Assembly: GCA_002354805.1 (NCBI GenBank)
Contig: DEMH01000007.1
Span: forward strand, 30,608 to 81,831
Reading direction: 5' to 3'
Length of the DNA stretch: 51,224 bases
DNA from: Gammaproteobacteria bacterium UBA2675
GTDB taxonomy: Bacteria; Pseudomonadota; Gammaproteobacteria; Pseudomonadales; Pseudohongiellaceae
Part shown: piece by piece, positions 32,261-41,287 of the stretch
Layout of the letters: each line of letters opens with the position of its first letter
Position numbering within the stretch: the stretch's first letter is position 1
Position numbers and translations under genes: made by a program
The notes under the pieces: generated by a model
What the model was told of the DNA's origin: nothing
The model's database searches: none
Seen by the model: only the letters and a program-made list of their open reading frames with translations

Positions 32261-33994
32261 ACCCAGCTTGAACTGACTGACCAGGTTGTCCAGCGACGCC
32301 AGCAACTGGTTGATCTCCGAGTTATAACGTTTGCACTGCAGGTAGTCTTCGGTGTTGGCACGGCCGTCACCTGCAATCTTGACACTGCTCTTGGCAATGC
32401 CATCGGTTACTTCAGACTGCTGCTTAACAGCATTGGCAATATCCTGACTGCGGTCGGTAATCAGCGCCACTGAAGACAATACTGACTGCAGCAGCTCATT
32501 CGCAGAGTTTGCCGTGCCCACACACTCTTTTGACAGACTGACGCCGCCATCCATTGCTGTGACGATCTGAGCGGTGTTGTCCTGCAGGTTCTGAATGATG
32601 GTATTGATTTCGTGCGTGGAAGATTGAGTTTTCTGCGCCAGGCTGCGGACTTCGTCAGCTACCACGGCAAAACCGCGACCCTGTTCACCGGCACGTGCTG
32701 CCTCAATCGCGGCATTCAGCGCCAGCAGGTTGGTCTGCTCGGCAATACCCTGTATCACCTCAAGAACTGAATGCACTTTCTCGTTGTGATCGCGCATATC
32801 ATGTACTTGCTGCTGAATCTGCGCCAGGGAGCCTGCCAGCTGCTCAACAGAGGAGCGGGTCTTGGACACAACCTGAGTTGCCTTCTGTGTCGCACCGTTA
32901 GCTTCGCTTGCCGCGCTTACACTTGCCTGGGCGCCGTCCGCCACATCCGCGAGCGAGGACGACAACTCAGTGGTCGACGATGCCAGCAGCTCAGTCTCTT
33001 CCAACTGCGCTGCAGAACGTCCCGCAGTACGCTCGATCATGTCAGAGAACTGGGCAGACTTGCCACTTACCTCAGCACTGGTCGAGAGAACCTGCCCGAT
33101 GATCCCCGCCAGCTTGCTGACGAAGGTGTTAAAGCTGGCGCCCAGCTCTGAAATCTCGTCTCTGCCGTCATCGGCAAGACGTTGGCTCAGGTCGCCAGAA
33201 CCCTGCGCGATATCCTGCATGTAGCTCTTGGCCTTGAGCAGCGGCGAGGTAATGGAAATTGACAGGTAGTAGGCCGCGCCAATCAGGATGGCAAGAATCA
33301 CAATCACCATGACCGCTGCAGTGGCCACCCACTCCAGGAACATCGCGTTGACGTCCTCTTCAAACATGCCATGAATGACCACCCAGTCCCAGGGCTCAAA
33401 AAGCTCTGAGTAAACTGTTTTTACTTCAGCCAGTGGATGAGCGAGCGGATCATCGGTGTAGGTCAGGAATCTATGACCGAACTCTGGCTCAGGATAATAC
33501 AGATATTCGGCGAAACCAGTGTAACTGTCACCAGTGAAACTATGAATGATTTCGGTCATTGTCGGGGTTGGTTCGCGATAACCAAGGTCGCGCATACGCT
33601 GCTCAGGCGTGGTTGCCGTTGACGCCAGGTTAGCACGCACCTGAGCCTCCGTATCCAGAGCAGCATCGACATTCCGGAGTGGGTGGGCCAGAATTACGCC
33701 CAGCTCGTGGTAGAGCAGCAAATAATTGCGCTCATCGACCATGGTATTGTTGATCAGGAAACGTCCCATGCGCTTGGCTTCGGTTTCGGTCATGACGCCT
33801 TGCGACACTTGTTGATTCAGGCCTTCCAGGGCATCAATGACCATCTGGACCTGGTTGACACTACCTGTGCGTAGCTGTCCCATGAACTGCTCGCGCGCCT
33901 GCATGAGCATTGACACGCTCAAGCCAATAATCGAGAGCACACTGATCAGAACAATCAGACCGATACGAGAGCGAATAGTGAATTTACTGAACAT
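32258..33994 (-). CDS. Methyl-accepting chemotaxis protein with single Cache sensor
   Basis: 578 residues. TM1 at 11-31, periplasmic sCache-type domain at 35-215 (MVDERNYLLLYHELGVILAH, WDWVVIHGMFEEDV), TM2 at 222-247, HAMP at 248-300, then a methyl-accepting coiled coil with the conserved tip EQTNLLALNAAIEAARAGEQ and GFAVVADEVRSLA. Senses small molecules, often organic acids, and controls CheA. GGAG is 6 bp before the ATG. No che genes are adjacent, so it is an orphan receptor. Its stop codon lies in a repeat shared with 5.8 kb. It ends without a C-terminal pentapeptide for CheR docking. Confidence 0.94.
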   Translation of the reverse strand: MFSKFTIRSRIGLIVLISVLSIIGLSVSMLMQAREQFMGQLRTGSVNQVQMVIDALEGLNQQVSQGVMTETEAKRMGRFLINNTMVDERNYLLLYHELGVILAHPLRNVDAALDTEAQVRANLASTATTPEQRMRDLGYREPTPTMTEIIHSFTGDSYTGFAEYLYYPEPEFGHRFLTYTDDPLAHPLAEVKTVYSELFEPWDWVVIHGMFEEDVNAMFLEWVATAAVMVIVILAILIGAAYYLSISITSPLLKAKSYMQDIAQGSGDLSQRLADDGRDEISELGASFNTFVSKLAGIIGQVLSTSAEVSGKSAQFSDMIERTAGRSAAQLEETELLASSTTELSSSLADVADGAQASVSAASEANGATQKATQVVSKTRSSVEQLAGSLAQIQQQVHDMRDHNEKVHSVLEVIQGIAEQTNLLALNAAIEAARAGEQGRGFAVVADEVRSLAQKTQSSTHEINTIIQNLQDNTAQIVTAMDGGVSLSKECVGTANSANELLQSVLSSVALITDRSQDIANAVKQQSEVTDGIAKSSVKIAGDGRANTEDYLQCKRYNSEINQLLASLDNLVSQFKLG

Positions 33995-34131
33995 GAGAAC
34001 TCCTGCCTTGCTGAGCCTGGCCCGCTGACACGGGCACTAATGGTGTTATTATTGTCAGTTAACGGCATATGGCTGCGAAACATTAGCAATATTTTAAGGA
34101 CCGCAAACATGGCCTCCTTATCGGGCACAGT

Positions 34132-34869
34132 ATGAATCCAGTCACACCGACTGAAACGGCAGAAGTCTTCGGCGACACCCCAGACGTGCGTCTTCTTTGG
34201 CAATCAGAGCAGGTAAAAGCGATTTACGCGGACATCATCCTGGCGCTGAATGAGCGCACCCCGCTGTTAAAGATAATCGCTGATGCTGGCACTGGTAAGA
34301 CGCTGCTATGCAGAAAGTTGTTCTTCAGCCTGAAGGCGCATGCCAGCCGTTATGAAGTTGATCTGCTTCCCTATCCCGCCATAGACGCAAGGGAGCTGAA
34401 AACGCGACTGACCGGACTAAACAACACTCGCCACTCCATTATCCTGATAGACGAGGCCCAGGCCGTTTCGAATGATGCTTTGCTGGTCATCAGCAAGCAT
34501 CTGGCCAAAACAGACAACTTATCGCTGGTACTGTTCGGGCAACCACTGTTGGAGTCAAGGCTGGCAAACGCCAACCTGGCAAGACTGAGCGAAATAGTGC
34601 AAAAGTGTTATCATCTGCGGGCATTGACCCGAGAGGAAACAGAGCAATATATCCAGGCCCGCCTTGCGCTGGCAGGATTTACTCCGGAAGACGACTGGTT
34701 GAACACCGAAGTGATCGAAAGTATATATTCACTCAGCCACGGTGTCCCCAGGGTGATCAATACCCTGATGCGCCGCTCAGCTGTTATCGCTTCTCAGTCT
34801 GGGGCTGCTGGCATTGAGCTGGCTCACCTGCAGCAGGCAAGTAATACGCTCGAGCTGCAATACGTGTAA
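34132..34869 (+). CDS. ExeA/MshM-like AAA ATPase
   Basis: 245 residues. Walker A DAGTGKT at 51-57, Walker B IILIDEAQ at 103-110, sensor-type LVLFGQPLLESRL and a C-terminal lid (YHLRALTREETEQYIQARLALAG, LSHGVPRVINTLMRRSAV). This is the AAA_22 domain of GspA/ExeA and MshM proteins, which help secretin assembly or pilus biogenesis. ExeA has a C-terminal peptidoglycan-binding part that is missing here. No secretin or pilus gene is nearby. It could also be a mobile-element-type ATPase (TniB-like), but no transposase is present. Confidence 0.75.
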   Translation: MNPVTPTETAEVFGDTPDVRLLWQSEQVKAIYADIILALNERTPLLKIIADAGTGKTLLCRKLFFSLKAHASRYEVDLLPYPAIDARELKTRLTGLNNTRHSIILIDEAQAVSNDALLVISKHLAKTDNLSLVLFGQPLLESRLANANLARLSEIVQKCYHLRALTREETEQYIQARLALAGFTPEDDWLNTEVIESIYSLSHGVPRVINTLMRRSAVIASQSGAAGIELAHLQQASNTLELQYV

Positions 34870-34936
34870 GATGCGCGGATCAGCTGAGCAAACACGTCAC
34901 ACATCCATCTTTAGAGCAAAGTAAGCGGTTTTATCT

Positions 34937-35716
34937 ATGTCTGACACGATCTGGAACGAATTACAGGCGGAGGCACGTGAGCTGATCGCCAGGGAACCCT
35001 TGTTGGCCAGTTACGTCTATGCCTGCGTGCTTAACCACAACAGCCTAAGCTCATCGCTCAGCTACCTGCTTGCCCACAAACTGGCAAATTATGTAATGTC
35101 TGCTGTTGCGATCCGGGAGCTGTTCGATCGTGCATTTGCAGATAACCCGCAAATAGTCGACTCGGCCGCAGTTGATATAAAAGCTGTGTATGAACGCGAC
35201 GCCGCCACCAGCGCGTATCTGCCAGTCATACTCTATCTGAAGGGATATCAATCAATTCAGGTTCATCGCGTTGCCCATCATCTGTGGAAGAACGGCCGCA
35301 AAGACCTGGCATTGTATCTGCAAAGCCGCAACTCTGAAGTGTTTGGCGTGGACATACACCCTGCCTGCATTATTGGCAAGGGCATCATGTTCGACCACGC
35401 GACCGGAATCGTGATCGGCGAAACCACCGTCATTGAAGATGATGTTTCCATCATGCAATCAGTCACGCTTGGTGGCACCGGCAATGAAAAGGGTGATCGC
35501 CATCCCAAGATCCGATCTGGTGTACTGATTTCGGCTGGCGCAAAAGTGCTTGGTAATATTGAAATCGGACGCAGCGCCAAGGTCGGAGCTGGCAGCGTTG
35601 TTCTCAAGGATGTTCCGCCGCATACAACGGTTGTTGGTGTACCTGCACATCACATCGGCAAACCCTGTCCCGACAACCCGTCTCATACCATGAACCAGCT
35701 TGTTGAAAGCGAGTAG
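34937..35716 (+). CDS. cysE: Serine O-acetyltransferase
   Basis: 259 residues. Makes O-acetylserine from serine and acetyl-CoA, the entry to cysteine synthesis. N-terminal helical SATase domain (WNELQAEARELIAREPLLAS), then a left-handed hexapeptide-repeat helix (FGVDIHPACIIGKGIMFDHAT, VSIMQSVTLGGTG, GAGSVVLKDVPPHTTVVG). D139 and H154 correspond to catalytic residues. The C-terminal tail that inserts into CysK ends in VESE rather than the common Ile. It is a single gene, convergent with phoH, 9 bp apart. Confidence 0.95.
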   Translation: MSDTIWNELQAEARELIAREPLLASYVYACVLNHNSLSSSLSYLLAHKLANYVMSAVAIRELFDRAFADNPQIVDSAAVDIKAVYERDAATSAYLPVILYLKGYQSIQVHRVAHHLWKNGRKDLALYLQSRNSEVFGVDIHPACIIGKGIMFDHATGIVIGETTVIEDDVSIMQSVTLGGTGNEKGDRHPKIRSGVLISAGAKVLGNIEIGRSAKVGAGSVVLKDVPPHTTVVGVPAHHIGKPCPDNPSHTMNQLVESE

Positions 35717-35725
35717 CGTCGGTTC

Positions 35726-37123
35726 TTACAGATACTCTTCCGCATAGGCTGCGAGTGCCGACCTGGGCACTCCCTGCAGCTGCAGGTTGCCGCCGTGTGC
35801 AAAATGTTTGAACCGTTCAGTCAGATAGGTCAACCCCGAACTGATAGGCGTCAGGTAAGGTGTATCGATCTGCGCCAGATTGCCCAGACAGATCACTTTG
35901 GAGCCATTGCCCGCCCGCGTTACAATCGTCTTTATCTGGTGGGGTGTAAGGTTTTGAGATTCATCAATCAGGATAAGACTGTGCTGAAAACTGCGACCAC
36001 GAATGTAGTTCAATGACTTGAACTGCAGAGGAACTCGCGAAAGGACATAGTCGATACTGCCCGCACTATTCTCGTCGTCCATGTGCAGGGCCTCCAGGTT
36101 ATCCGTGATCGCGCCCAGCCATGGCTCCATTTTTTCTGCTTCGGTGCCAGGCAAAAACCCGATATCCTCATCCAGTCCCTGCGTGCTGCGAGTTGCAATG
36201 ATGCGTCGATACAGCTTGTCGGTCAGCGTCATTTCGATAGCCGCTGCCAGCGCAAGAATTGTTTTGCCGGAACCGGCCGAGCCCGTCATGTTGATCAGAT
36301 GCACATCCGGATCGAGCAACAGGTTCAATGCCATGGCCTGGTAAATATCTCTGGGTTTCAGGCCCCAGGTTTCCTGTGACATCAATCGCTCGCGATCCAG
36401 ATGCTGCAGTACTATTTGAGTGTCTGTGAGAGCCACGACCCGTGCTACGAATCCGGCGTCATCCAGGAAAAACTGGTTGGGAAACACATCATGATTGATG
36501 CTGCTGCGCGGAATACGATGGAAGGTCTGTCCGCTGTGAGTCTGTTCGGTTTCAACATCACCAATCTGGGACCAGAACCCCGCACCGAATTCCAGATAAC
36601 CCTTGTAGAGTTCGTTGATGTCAGTGACCAGATGATCAGTATGGTAGTCTTCCGCATCGATGCCGCAGGCCCTGGCCTTCAGCCGCATATTGATATCTTT
36701 GGTTACCAGCACCACGCTGCGTTTTGGATGCAGGTGCTTTAGCAGCGCGACCGCATTGAGAATTTTATTGTCGTTGAGGTGGGGCGGCAGTATCTGCTGA
36801 TCGATTGGTGTTTCGCCGGTCAGAACCGACATCATGCCGCTGGGTTCACTCTGTTTACCCCCACGCTGGATGGGGACTCCCTTCTCCACGGCCTTTGGCG
36901 CGGCGTCGCCCAGGATACGGTCAATCTCGCGAATGGCCTGTCGGCTGTCGGCGGCCACAGCACCGCGGCCACTTTTCAGATTATCCAGTTCTTCCAGGAC
37001 GGTCATGGGTATGACCACATGGTGCTCGTCGAAATTCCAGACAGCGGTGGGATCGTGTATCAGAACATTTGTATCGAGTACGTAGTAAATAGCGCGCAGT
37101 GGCACAGCAGATGTCTCGGTCAT
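35726..37123 (-). CDS. PIN-PhoH fusion ATPase (PhoH2-type)
   Basis: 465 residues. N-terminal PIN nuclease domain (YVLDTNVLIHDPTAVWNFDEH, TVLEELDNLK, VVLVTKDINMRLKA), then a PhoH ATPase domain with Walker A GSAGSGKT at 281-288, Walker B LILIDESQNLTP and a C-terminal RF/GGNLQLQGVPRS. PhoH2 proteins couple RNA cleavage with helicase activity. A PhoH link to phosphate starvation is historical and no Pho box is visible upstream here. A hairpin at 37172-37206 separates it from oadB on the same strand. Confidence 0.93.
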   Translation of the reverse strand: MTETSAVPLRAIYYVLDTNVLIHDPTAVWNFDEHHVVIPMTVLEELDNLKSGRGAVAADSRQAIREIDRILGDAAPKAVEKGVPIQRGGKQSEPSGMMSVLTGETPIDQQILPPHLNDNKILNAVALLKHLHPKRSVVLVTKDINMRLKARACGIDAEDYHTDHLVTDINELYKGYLEFGAGFWSQIGDVETEQTHSGQTFHRIPRSSINHDVFPNQFFLDDAGFVARVVALTDTQIVLQHLDRERLMSQETWGLKPRDIYQAMALNLLLDPDVHLINMTGSAGSGKTILALAAAIEMTLTDKLYRRIIATRSTQGLDEDIGFLPGTEAEKMEPWLGAITDNLEALHMDDENSAGSIDYVLSRVPLQFKSLNYIRGRSFQHSLILIDESQNLTPHQIKTIVTRAGNGSKVICLGNLAQIDTPYLTPISSGLTYLTERFKHFAHGGNLQLQGVPRSALAAYAEEYL

Positions 37124-37171
37124 GAATTCGTGGGATTGACACTAAACTGCAAAATTGACATCAGTGTGACA

Positions 37172-37206
37172 GAGGATTCCACACCAGACAAGAGTGTGGA
37201 ATCCTC
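37172..37206. terminator. Perfect 13-bp hairpin between oadB and phoH
   Basis: GAGGATTCCACAC (37172-37184) pairs with GTGTGGAATCCTC (37194-37206), loop of 9. No T tract in the minus direction, so termination would be weak or it serves another role such as mRNA 3'-end protection. Confidence 0.5.
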
Positions 37207-37240
37207 AAAAGCATGATCGCGAAAGATTTGCTGACGCGCG

Positions 37241-38371
37241 CTAGCCGGCAATCTGGATCAGAATACCGGCAGCTACAGCCGATCCGATGACGCCTGCGAC
37301 ATTGGGCCCCATCGCGTGCATCAGCAGGAAGTTGTGGGGGTTGGCCTCGGTGCCGACTTTGTTGGCCACCCGCGCAGCCATCGGCACGGCAGATACGCCA
37401 GCGGCCCCGATCAGTGGGTTTATCTTGCTGGCAGACAATCGGTTCATGAGTTTTCCCATCAGCACGCCTGAGGCGGTACCAATCGAGAACGCCACGATGC
37501 CCAGCGCCAGAATACCGAGCGTGCTGGGTACCAGAAACTCATCTGCAATCAGGCGCGAGCCAACAGCAAGTCCCAACAATATGGTCACTGTGTTGATAAG
37601 CGCATTCTGGGCGGTTTTGGTAAGACGATCCACAACACCACACTCTCGCATCAGATTGCCGAGACAGAACATGCCCAGCAGAGGCGCAGCGCTTGGTATT
37701 ACGAGCGCAACAAGAACCAGAAGTACCAGCGGGAACAGTATTTTCTCGCGCTGCGACACTGGCCTTAACTGCTTCATTTCGATTTTTCGTTCGCTTTCTG
37801 AGGTCAGCGCTCGCATGATGGGCGGTTGTATCAGCGGTACTAGTGCCATATACGAGTATGCCGATACCGCAATCGCACCCAACAATTCCGGAGCCAGTAT
37901 GCCGGCGACGTAAATGGCGGTTGGGCCATCTGCCCCACCAATGATTCCGATAGCAGCAGCCTGCTGCAAGCTGAAGTCGAACAGTCCCAGATCACTCAGC
38001 AATAAGGCACCCAGTACGGTGGCGAAGATACCGAACTGGGCGGCGGCCCCCAGCAACAGTGTTTTGGGATTTGCCAGCAAGGGACCAAAATCAGTCATGC
38101 TGCCAACCCCAAGGAAAATAAGGAGCGGAAAAATACCCGTCTGCAGTCCCATGGCGTAAAACTGTGCCAGCACGCCGGTACCAACAGCGATTTCAACACC
38201 CGGAATGTTGGCAAGCATGCCCCCAAAACCAATCGGCAATAACAACAGTGGCTCAAACTTTTTGGCGATTGCGAGATAAAGCAGCACCAGACTCACAAGG
38301 ATCATGATGAACTGCTTCAGCTCGATTTGATAAATTCCCGTAGAATGCCAAAGCTCAATCAATTGTGACAT
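37241..38371 (-). CDS. oadB: Sodium-pumping oxaloacetate decarboxylase, beta subunit
   Basis: 376 residues, about ten membrane segments. Family motifs: LLLLPIGFGGMLANIP, GADGPTAIYVA (the conserved Asp takes part in Na+ transport), NPLIGAAGVSAVPMAARVANK and HAMGPNVAGVIGSAVAAG. Decarboxylates carboxybiotin and drives Na+ export across the inner membrane. GGAG lies at the end of oadA, 5 bp upstream, so translation is coupled. Confidence 0.96.
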   Translation of the reverse strand: MSQLIELWHSTGIYQIELKQFIMILVSLVLLYLAIAKKFEPLLLLPIGFGGMLANIPGVEIAVGTGVLAQFYAMGLQTGIFPLLIFLGVGSMTDFGPLLANPKTLLLGAAAQFGIFATVLGALLLSDLGLFDFSLQQAAAIGIIGGADGPTAIYVAGILAPELLGAIAVSAYSYMALVPLIQPPIMRALTSESERKIEMKQLRPVSQREKILFPLVLLVLVALVIPSAAPLLGMFCLGNLMRECGVVDRLTKTAQNALINTVTILLGLAVGSRLIADEFLVPSTLGILALGIVAFSIGTASGVLMGKLMNRLSASKINPLIGAAGVSAVPMAARVANKVGTEANPHNFLLMHAMGPNVAGVIGSAVAAGILIQIAG

Positions 38372-38376
38372 GGCGA

Positions 38377-40197
38377 TTACTCCAGCGTGACCAGGACATC
38401 GCCGGAACCGACGCTGTCGCCTTCATCGACGAGAATCTCCTGGACAACACCAGAGTGGTTACTGCGAATTTCTGTCTCCATTTTCATTGCTTCCAGAACC
38501 AGCAGTACATCGCCGTCAGCCACTTCATCACCTTCAGCGACCATCAGCTTGTGCACGGTACCTGACAATGGCGCCAACACGTCATGTGTTTCACCGCCTG
38601 ATGATTTTGCTGATTCCTGTTTCGTCGCGGCCTGCGAGTCGGCCGACTGTTTGCGTTCGGCCAGCGCGCTGACATCGCCACCCTCAGAGACCCGGACCAC
38701 ATAGCTGCGACCATCCACTTCGACGGTGTAGACGCCACTGTCTTTGCCAGTCTGTTTGCTCTGACTGGAAGAAGACTTGCTGGATTCGGTTTTTGGCTGC
38801 TCGGCTTCTGGCACCGGTTCAAACGCGTCAGGATTGTTGCGATTGCGGAAAAACTTCAGAGCCACCTGGGGAAACAGTGCATAGGTCAATGTATCGTCGA
38901 TATCGTTGACCAGTTCGAACCCTTCCTCCTCTGCAATTTTCAGAAGCTGAGTCTGCTGTTTTTCAAATTCTGCCTCAATCAGGTCAGCAGGACGGCAGGT
39001 GATGGGCTCTTTGCCAGCCAATACGCGTTTTTGCAGCGTTTTATCAACCTCTGCCGGTGTCGCTCCGTATTCACCCTTGAGCACTCCTTCAGTCTCGCGA
39101 GTGATGTTTTTATAGCGTTCTCCAGACAGGACATTGAGCACTGCCTGAGTACCCACGATCTGAGAAGTCGGTGTTACCAAAGGGATAAAACCAAGATCTT
39201 CACGAACGCGCGGAATCTCTTCCAGCACCTCATCCAGACGGTCCGAGGCATTCTGCTCACGCAGCTGATTTTCAAGGTTGGTCAGCATGCCACCAGGCAC
39301 CTGCGCCACCAGGATGCGCGAATCGATCCCCTTCAGTGCACCTTCAAATTTTGCATACTTCTTGCGGACCTGCCTGAAGTAGGAGGCAATCTCTTCCAGT
39401 AAAGCGATATCCAGACCAGTATCGCGTTCGGTCCCCTGCAGCATGGCGACCATTGTTTCTGTAGGTGTGTGGCCATAGGTAAGACTCATTGACGATATCG
39501 CAGTATCCAGATTATCAATCCCCGCCTCGACCGCCTTGATGTAGGTGGCTGTCGACAGACCGGTCGTGGCATGGCACTGCATGTGAACCGGGATGGAGAT
39601 GGTTTTTTTCAGTCCGCTGATCAACTCGTATGCAGTGTACGGAGCCAGGAGTCCTGCCATATCCTTGATACACAGCGAGTCCGCGCCCATCTCCTCAATC
39701 TGCCTGGCCATCTCCAGCCAGCTGTCCAGGGTATGCACGGGACTGACTGTATATGACATGGTGCCTTGCGCGTGCCTGTCATGCTTCTTGACAGATTTGA
39801 TTGCCATTTCCAGGTTTCGAACGTCGTTCATCGCGTCGAACACCCGGAATACGTCCACGCCATTCACGGCCGCCCGCTCGACAAAACGATCCACAATGTC
39901 GTCGGCATAGTGTCGATAACCCAGAATGTTCTGCCCCCTGAACAGCATCTGCTGACGCGTATTGGGCATTGCTTCCTTGAGCTTGCGTATTCTCTCCCAG
40001 GGGTCCTCACCCAGGTAGCGAATACAGGCATCGAATGTGGCGCCACCCCATGATTCGACCGCCCAGAAGCCAACCCGGTCCAGTTTGTCTGCGATCGGCA
40101 ACATGTCGTCCAGTCGCATCCGGGTCGCCAGCAGGGATTGATGGGCGTCACGCAGGATGACATCGGTTATCGCAAGAGGTTGGCTGGAGTCGCTCAT
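38377..40197 (-). CDS. oadA: Oxaloacetate decarboxylase, alpha subunit (biotin carrier)
   Basis: 606 residues. Carboxyltransferase TIM barrel at the N-terminus (DVILRDAHQSLLATRM, GWWGGATFD-like block ESWGGATFDACIRYLGEDPW, QCHATTGLS), a conserved carboxylase domain, then a Ser/Lys/Gln-rich linker (about 478-530) and a biotinyl domain with Lys 572 in EAMKMETEI. Transfers the carboxyl of oxaloacetate to biotin. Cytoplasmic, attached to OadGB at the membrane. Confidence 0.96.
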   Translation of the reverse strand: MSDSSQPLAITDVILRDAHQSLLATRMRLDDMLPIADKLDRVGFWAVESWGGATFDACIRYLGEDPWERIRKLKEAMPNTRQQMLFRGQNILGYRHYADDIVDRFVERAAVNGVDVFRVFDAMNDVRNLEMAIKSVKKHDRHAQGTMSYTVSPVHTLDSWLEMARQIEEMGADSLCIKDMAGLLAPYTAYELISGLKKTISIPVHMQCHATTGLSTATYIKAVEAGIDNLDTAISSMSLTYGHTPTETMVAMLQGTERDTGLDIALLEEIASYFRQVRKKYAKFEGALKGIDSRILVAQVPGGMLTNLENQLREQNASDRLDEVLEEIPRVREDLGFIPLVTPTSQIVGTQAVLNVLSGERYKNITRETEGVLKGEYGATPAEVDKTLQKRVLAGKEPITCRPADLIEAEFEKQQTQLLKIAEEEGFELVNDIDDTLTYALFPQVALKFFRNRNNPDAFEPVPEAEQPKTESSKSSSSQSKQTGKDSGVYTVEVDGRSYVVRVSEGGDVSALAERKQSADSQAATKQESAKSSGGETHDVLAPLSGTVHKLMVAEGDEVADGDVLLVLEAMKMETEIRSNHSGVVQEILVDEGDSVGSGDVLVTLE

Positions 40198-40253
40198 TGA
40201 ATCTGTCCCTTAGCTTATTATTTTCGAGATTGTTTTAAATGATGGGTGCGCAA

Positions 40254-40529
40254 CTATCCGCGCCGCGTGTTCTGGTGCTGCCTGATGGCAGCGCTGATGG
40301 CCGCCACCACGCGCTGCTGTTCATCGTTTGACGATGCCTTGGATCCGCTGCCTCTGGCGGACTTGCGTGCGCCACTGCGAGGTGGCACCGACGCTACTGG
40401 TGCTGGGAAATAACGGACAACGATGGCAGACATGGCAGTGGTCAGACCGACCAGCACAATAAGAAATACAAACACGAACCCCATGCCATAAAGGGCCAGA
40501 TTCAGCCCTTCCATCATTAAATCAGACAT
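40254..40529 (-). CDS. oadG: Oxaloacetate decarboxylase, gamma subunit
   Basis: 91 residues. One N-terminal membrane helix (LALYGMGFVFVFLIVLVGLTT), then a Pro/Ser-rich linker and a C-terminal helix ending VVAAISAAIRQHQNTRRG, the usual OadG tail contacting OadA. First gene of oadGAB; 56 bp separate it from oadA. GGGG precedes the ATG by 7 bp. It assembles the pump. Confidence 0.92.
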   Translation of the reverse strand: MSDLMMEGLNLALYGMGFVFVFLIVLVGLTTAMSAIVVRYFPAPVASVPPRSGARKSARGSGSKASSNDEQQRVVAAISAAIRQHQNTRRG

Positions 40530-40562
40530 GTCATTACCCCAGAGTTTTGTAGTTTTGTCCGC

Positions 40563-40591
40563 ATTCTAGCGATTTAAAGGCGCTGCGTCAT
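40563..40591 (-). promoter_or_regulatory. Sigma-70-like promoter of oadGAB
   Basis: Minus strand: ATGACG (40591-40586), 17 bp, TAGAAT (40568-40563). Four and five matches to consensus, with correct spacing. Predicted start near 40556, 27 bp before the oadG ATG. Confidence 0.5.
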
Positions 40592-40655
40592 TGCGCAGTC
40601 GCCCACGACTTCGATATTCTGCACGGGATACCCAGCAGACACAGGATGAGCCAAC

Positions 40656-41237
40656 ATGATAATGCTAATAACGGGCCTGGTGATTTTCTTGACCATGCAC
40701 TCCGCCTCAATTCTTTATCCGTCACTGCGCAGCCGCATAATCGAACGAATGGGCGCTGGCGGCTGGAAAGGCTTTTATTCCGTGCTGTCAATTGTTTCAC
40801 TGGTGCTGATTGTCTACGGTTACGGTATCGTCAGACAAACGCCACTCTGGATCTGGCAGCCGCCTGCGGGTTTGCGGCACCTGGCACTGCTGTTAACGTT
40901 GCCAGCATTCATTTTACTGGTTGCTGCCTACGTGCCAGCCAATCGACTTAAAGCCCGAATTGGGCACCCGATGTTGCTGGGTGTAAAGTTCTGGGCCTTG
41001 GCGCACCTGCTGGCCAACGGCTCACTCGCCGATATCCTGCTCTTCGGGGGATTCCTGGCATGGGCGGTGATGGGCTTCGTGATTCTGCGACGTCGCGACC
41101 GTGTCAACGCAGTGACTTATGGCAGTGGTACGCTGAAAGGCGACATCATGACCATCATTATCGGTATTGTGTCCTGGGCCGTTTTTGCCATGTATCTGCA
41201 TGTCTACCTGATTGGTGTCAGCCCCATGCCTGGCTAG
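40656..41237 (+). CDS. NnrU family membrane protein
   Basis: 193 residues, five to six membrane segments. GLVIFLTMHSASILYPSLR, GWKGFYSVLSIVSLVLIVYG and NRLKARIGHPMLLGVKFWALAHLLANG are NnrU hallmarks, with histidines in membrane helices. NnrU is linked to nitric-oxide metabolism in denitrifiers and to MTA/isoprenoid roles in plants; no denitrification genes are nearby, so that role is not implied. GGA lies 10 bp before the ATG. ExoD family gene follows 47 bp later. Confidence 0.88.
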   Translation: MIMLITGLVIFLTMHSASILYPSLRSRIIERMGAGGWKGFYSVLSIVSLVLIVYGYGIVRQTPLWIWQPPAGLRHLALLLTLPAFILLVAAYVPANRLKARIGHPMLLGVKFWALAHLLANGSLADILLFGGFLAWAVMGFVILRRRDRVNAVTYGSGTLKGDIMTIIIGIVSWAVFAMYLHVYLIGVSPMPG

Positions 41238-41272
41238 AGCCATACCGCCGACGCCAGGTTTTTCTCGTTAAC

Positions 41273-41287
41273 AGGAGGTTTGCCATT
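41273..41287 (+). promoter_or_regulatory. Consensus Shine-Dalgarno with ATT start codon
   Basis: AGGAGG (41273-41278), 6-base spacer, ATT (41285-41287) in the ExoD frame. No ATG, GTG or TTG lies in this frame between the preceding stop region and an ATG 48 bp later that has no ribosome-binding site. Confidence 0.6.
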
